DNA of 64,000 bases from Paramecium octaurelia. Taxonomy: Eukaryota; Ciliophora; Oligohymenophorea; Peniculida; Parameciidae. Every line of letters begins with the position of its first letter. The stretch's first letter is position 1. Location of the stretch: positions 248,001 through 312,000 of the forward strand of contig CAJJDP010000123.1 in assembly GCA_905182995.1 (NCBI GenBank), read 5' to 3'. The position numbers and the translations under genes are program-made. This document shows positions 60,873 through 64,000 of this stretch, piece by piece. A model generated the notes under the pieces. The model was not told where the DNA came from. It made no database searches and was given only the letters and a program-made list of their open reading frames with translations.

Positions 60873-61583
60873 AAATATCTTTTTATTTAATGCAAAATTA
60901 AACTCAATTTCCATTCATATAGCGCATTAATATGATGAAATAAAATATGACAATTATTCATTTTGATCAATTTATTTACGCAATACGCCATAATTAATTT
61001 TTATATTGAGCATTATGTGAAAAATCTTGTTTTTCTTCCCCCTTCCTCTATTACTTTCATTTCCCCATCCATTCCAGCCTTAAAAGTTATAAATATGATG
61101 CTTGGTTCTACTATTCATATTATAATATTTGATATTTAAACAATTTAAAAGTTACAAATATACTACCCAACTATGCAATCTACAAAGTTTAAAGTGCGTG
61201 TATTCTACATCTATCTGAATAATTTCCTTAATAGAAAAAAAGAAAAAATAGAAATCCTTTTTAAATATAGAAAAGATGGTTAAACCATATAATATATTCA
61301 TTATATATCTCCATATAGTACAACACTCTATTAGTACTTCTAGAACTACATAACATTAATAAATATTCAATTTATAATAATTATTTATTTGTTTAAAATA
61401 GACACAGAAATATTGTAATAGAAATGCTATTCTAATTATCCTTAAGCAATAATTGATATTTAATGACATATATCATAACCCTTAAAAGTCTTTTAAATTT
61501 TAAACTCTGTTTTTTTTTAAATTATTCAAATAATATTTGATTATTATAATATTTAGTTTCAATTTGGTATCTTCCTAAAAATT
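60873..61583. other. Intergenic, no gene seen
   Basis: 711 bp AT-rich, containing the promoter region of the PrpD gene on its left side. No open frame. Confidence 0.5.
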
Positions 61584-62207
61584 TCAAGAAAGATTCAACT
61601 GTACTTCTAAGTATTCATTTCTTGGTACCATATCTATGATGGCTTCTTTCATTCCGTTTGGTAGTAATCCCCCTGGCTTCCATAGTTCATTTACTCCAGC
61701 TTCATTCCCACTTGGCATTCTCAAATTAAATTTTTATGGATATGGAATATCAATCCTACTAAGACGTTTGAATAACCATCTTCCTTGAGGAATACCGAGA
61801 TTCTTCTCAACTATTGAAAGGCTACCGCTGGCTGCTTATAATAAATTGTCCATTTAGGATGATGGTACAACAAATAATCCATTTGCTGTTCCAATGTGAT
61901 CTCTTCCATATTTATCTAAAATTGCGGTGACAATTATAAATGAAGCTCCATTATGAAAAGTTTTCAAATGCTGATCAATATAATCTTAATTCAAAACTAC
62001 GTATGGTTCCGGTCTGTATCCTTTAGGTATGTTAAGGATCAACTCTTCACTCCATCCTAAGTTGTAAATTAAGGGGAATTTGCTCTATTTGTTGTAATTA
62101 GTATCAATTTCATAGCAAGCCTCTTTGCCATCTATCTTAGAATTGAGATTACATCATACATGTTATTAATGAATAAGAGGAAACACTATGAATATAATCC
62201 ACGTCAT
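61584..62207 (-). CDS. Secreted protein of unknown family, 199 residues
   Basis: One 24-nt intron (62136-62159) with in-frame TGA just after a signal-peptide exon MTWIIFIVFPLIHQQH. The mature part is compact and globular: NIPKGYRPEPYVVLNQDYID, FIIVTAILDKYGRDHIG, GLFVVPSSQMDNLLQ, LGIPQGRWLFKRLSRIDIPY, LRMPSGNEAGVNELWKPGG, MKEAIIDMVPRNEY. The W-x-P-G-G-x-L-P-x-G-x-x-E-A end and conserved Pro/Gly/Asn pattern look like a single enzymatic or binding domain also found in secreted bacterial proteins, but I cannot name it. Intact, no sign of decay. Confidence 0.7.
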
Positions 62208-62445
62208 TTTCATATCAATTATAAAAATATTTAAAATATTTAAATTCATAAAATAGAATATTAAATATCAACGTAATTATTGATGTAAATTAAAAAATCT
62301 GCAAGTATCATTAATAAAAATGTTAAGTACATCTTAATTGTTATTTGTTTCAAAATGTGTAAACAATAAGTATTTTGTAAATGTTTATCATTTATATATA
62401 AGCATAAATTAAAATATAGATATTTTACACTAAAGTGTGATAAAT

Positions 62446-64000
62446 ATGTTAATTATTTGTATACTGATTGAATTTTGTTTGAGGGTGTAGGCAAAAGAGT
62501 TTTCAGTTTATAAAAATGATGAATAATTGCTTGATAGTTTTTCTCAGTTTGGAATAATATTGGGATCAAATATAACTTATGAAACTCAATCAGATTAACC
62601 CTGCTACATCATAAATTAAAAATTAAAGAATAAGCAATCGGAAGAAATCAATCTAGTACCTGAATTTGAGGAGAAGACATATGCGAATTTTTATGATAAT
62701 GGAAAATTGAATGGAGATATCAATTTCATAGTTTAGATGGTTCCAATTTCAACTGGTGCAGTTGTATTGAGCAATCAAGGGGAATTAATTTATTTAAAAC
62801 TAGTAGAGAATTCTTTTCAATTAGCTGATTCAAAGATGTTATCTATTACAAAAGAAGTATTCCTCAAGCCTGTGTATTTGTAATACATCTAGAAGTCGAA
62901 TGAATTATTGATCATACTGAATGCCGAAACCTTGAAAATCAAATTGGATCTTGAGGGTGAATCAATTTTTGGCGAAATTACAAAGATATATGATGTTTTT
63001 TTGACGGAATAGATAAAGAGTGTGGCCATTCTCGAAGACTTACTATTTGTGGCTTCAGGTGAATAAGGGTTGCTTATATATTAGGTGAGCAAAAGAGTAT
63101 TTGAATAGGTACAATGCACTGTGGAATTTAAAAACATCACAGATTTAAGAGTATTTTCGGAGAATTCAGTATACTATATTTTTGCACTTGATTATGAGAA
63201 AGGCATTAAAGTAATCACTTTCAATACTAAAACAGGATTGTTCTATGAGAATAAATCGTTAACTAATATACCATACAGAGGGGAGATTATTGATTTGTAT
63301 TAGGATGTGTTAATGGTAGTTGAAGAGAAGGAAAACGATTCGATAATTCATGAATTGTAAATTTAATACGAATCTAATACTTGGAGATTGATCCATTAGC
63401 ATTCAGCATAGAAGTACATTCAAGATATTGAAATGACTGAGAATTATGCTATCATTTTAGGGAGAAATGGACACGAAATCATATATCATTCTCTACCTTC
63501 TTATGATATTAAAATTCAGGATAAAATTATTATACCTGGATTATAGTAACTCTTTTTTCTTGATAAAGCACAGTCTAATAACATTTAGGTGTTCGGAGTA
63601 ACAAAACATAAGTTCTTCACTACAAGACTATAATTGTTTCCTCAATTCATTAGTTGTTTCTATAGCAAGGAGGCAAATGAGATAAAATTTACTTATTATC
63701 AGAACTCTACAAAATGTCCTGGGTCAACTTAAAATAAGATTTGTCAATACAAATAAAATTATACCGTACAATTTGTTCACCCTATTCTTACATCGGAACA
63801 ATCTCTCTATGTGTATATTACATGTCTGATCATTGTAGCGCTCTTTGTAATAGTTTTGGGTTTGTTGGTAAAAGAATACAACAGATACCAATTTATTGTA
63901 AAGAGTCATAGCTCGAAAGATTCCTACGACTAATCAAGTGGAAGTAGGGCTCCTCCAACCAATGACATATACGTTTTGAACTCATTTGATAGCCCGTTGA
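62446..64000 (+). CDS. Type I membrane protein, paralogue of 4826-6457 (runs off right edge)
   Basis: 518 codons open without intron from ATG 62446-62448 to the window end. Signal peptide MLIICILIEFCLRVQA, beta-rich ectodomain (VAILEDLLFVASGEQGLLIY), transmembrane helix near residue 462 (VYITCLIIVALFVIVLGLLV) and cytosolic tail. Same order, spacing of the membrane helix and intronless state as the gene at 4826. The stretch IKSVAILEDLLFVASGEQGL parallels IEKAFIEFLEDQIVILSDRD there. Sequence identity is low by eye, so the duplication is old. Confidence 0.75.

Noticed and set aside
61100-61560. tRNA or structured RNA in spacers
   Set aside because: No cloverleaf with GC-containing stems or A/B-box sequence was found by eye here or in other spacers.

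Overview
The window is protein-coding nuclear DNA of a ciliate, almost certainly a Paramecium-type macronuclear genome. Genes read through only if TAA and TAG mean glutamine and TGA is the sole stop. They carry about 85 tiny GT..AG introns, nearly all 19-32 nt long, and lie tens of bases apart. Tetrahymena has much longer introns, so Paramecium fits best. No tRNA, rRNA, transposon, retroelement, CRISPR array or telomeric repeat was seen. All gene models below are my own translations with code 6. Every intron was placed by hand to keep the frame, and each complete model totals a whole number of codons.

Layout. 1-6.5 kb: N-terminal part of a USP9X-like deubiquitinase, a PKA-type kinase and a type I membrane protein whose paralogue closes the window at 62.4-64 kb. 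6.5-13.4 kb: ankyrin-DHHC palmitoyltransferase, CIA30 (complex I assembly) protein, two orphans, ZCCHC10-like protein, TGS1-like protein. 13.4-22.4 kb: hybrid histidine kinase, COPI-associated protein, mitochondrial helical protein, MATE transporter, two orphans, cold-shock-domain protein. 24-34.7 kb: orphan, ENTH protein, acylated small protein, coiled-coil protein, second hybrid histidine kinase, secreted M14 carboxypeptidase. 34.7-38.0 kb: coiled-coil gene and an exact 1,376-bp tandem duplication with a single N at the joint, most likely an assembly artefact. 38-48.6 kb: conserved orphan, UBTD ubiquitin-like protein, two orphans, MORN-repeat protein, SDR-SCP2 peroxisomal enzyme, proteasome alpha-4. 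48.8-56.1 kb: AGC kinase with a TH1-like N-terminus, a gutted kinase pseudogene, an orphan, a B-box protein, a PP1-docking candidate. 56.1-64 kb: axonemal dynein intermediate chain DNAI3/WDR63, RING-like protein, MmgE/PrpD enzyme, secreted protein and the second membrane paralogue.

How they work together. There are no operons. Themes are signalling (four kinase loci, two phosphorelay kinases), cilium function (DNAI3 and perhaps the MORN and coiled-coil proteins), lipid-anchored small proteins and mitochondrial/peroxisomal metabolism. The most unusual signals are a 25-nt TA-flanked segment whose removal exactly restores the DHHC domain, an in-frame TGA inside an otherwise intact coiled-coil gene, three stopless 3n introns, and gene spacing reduced to overlapping stop/start codons.
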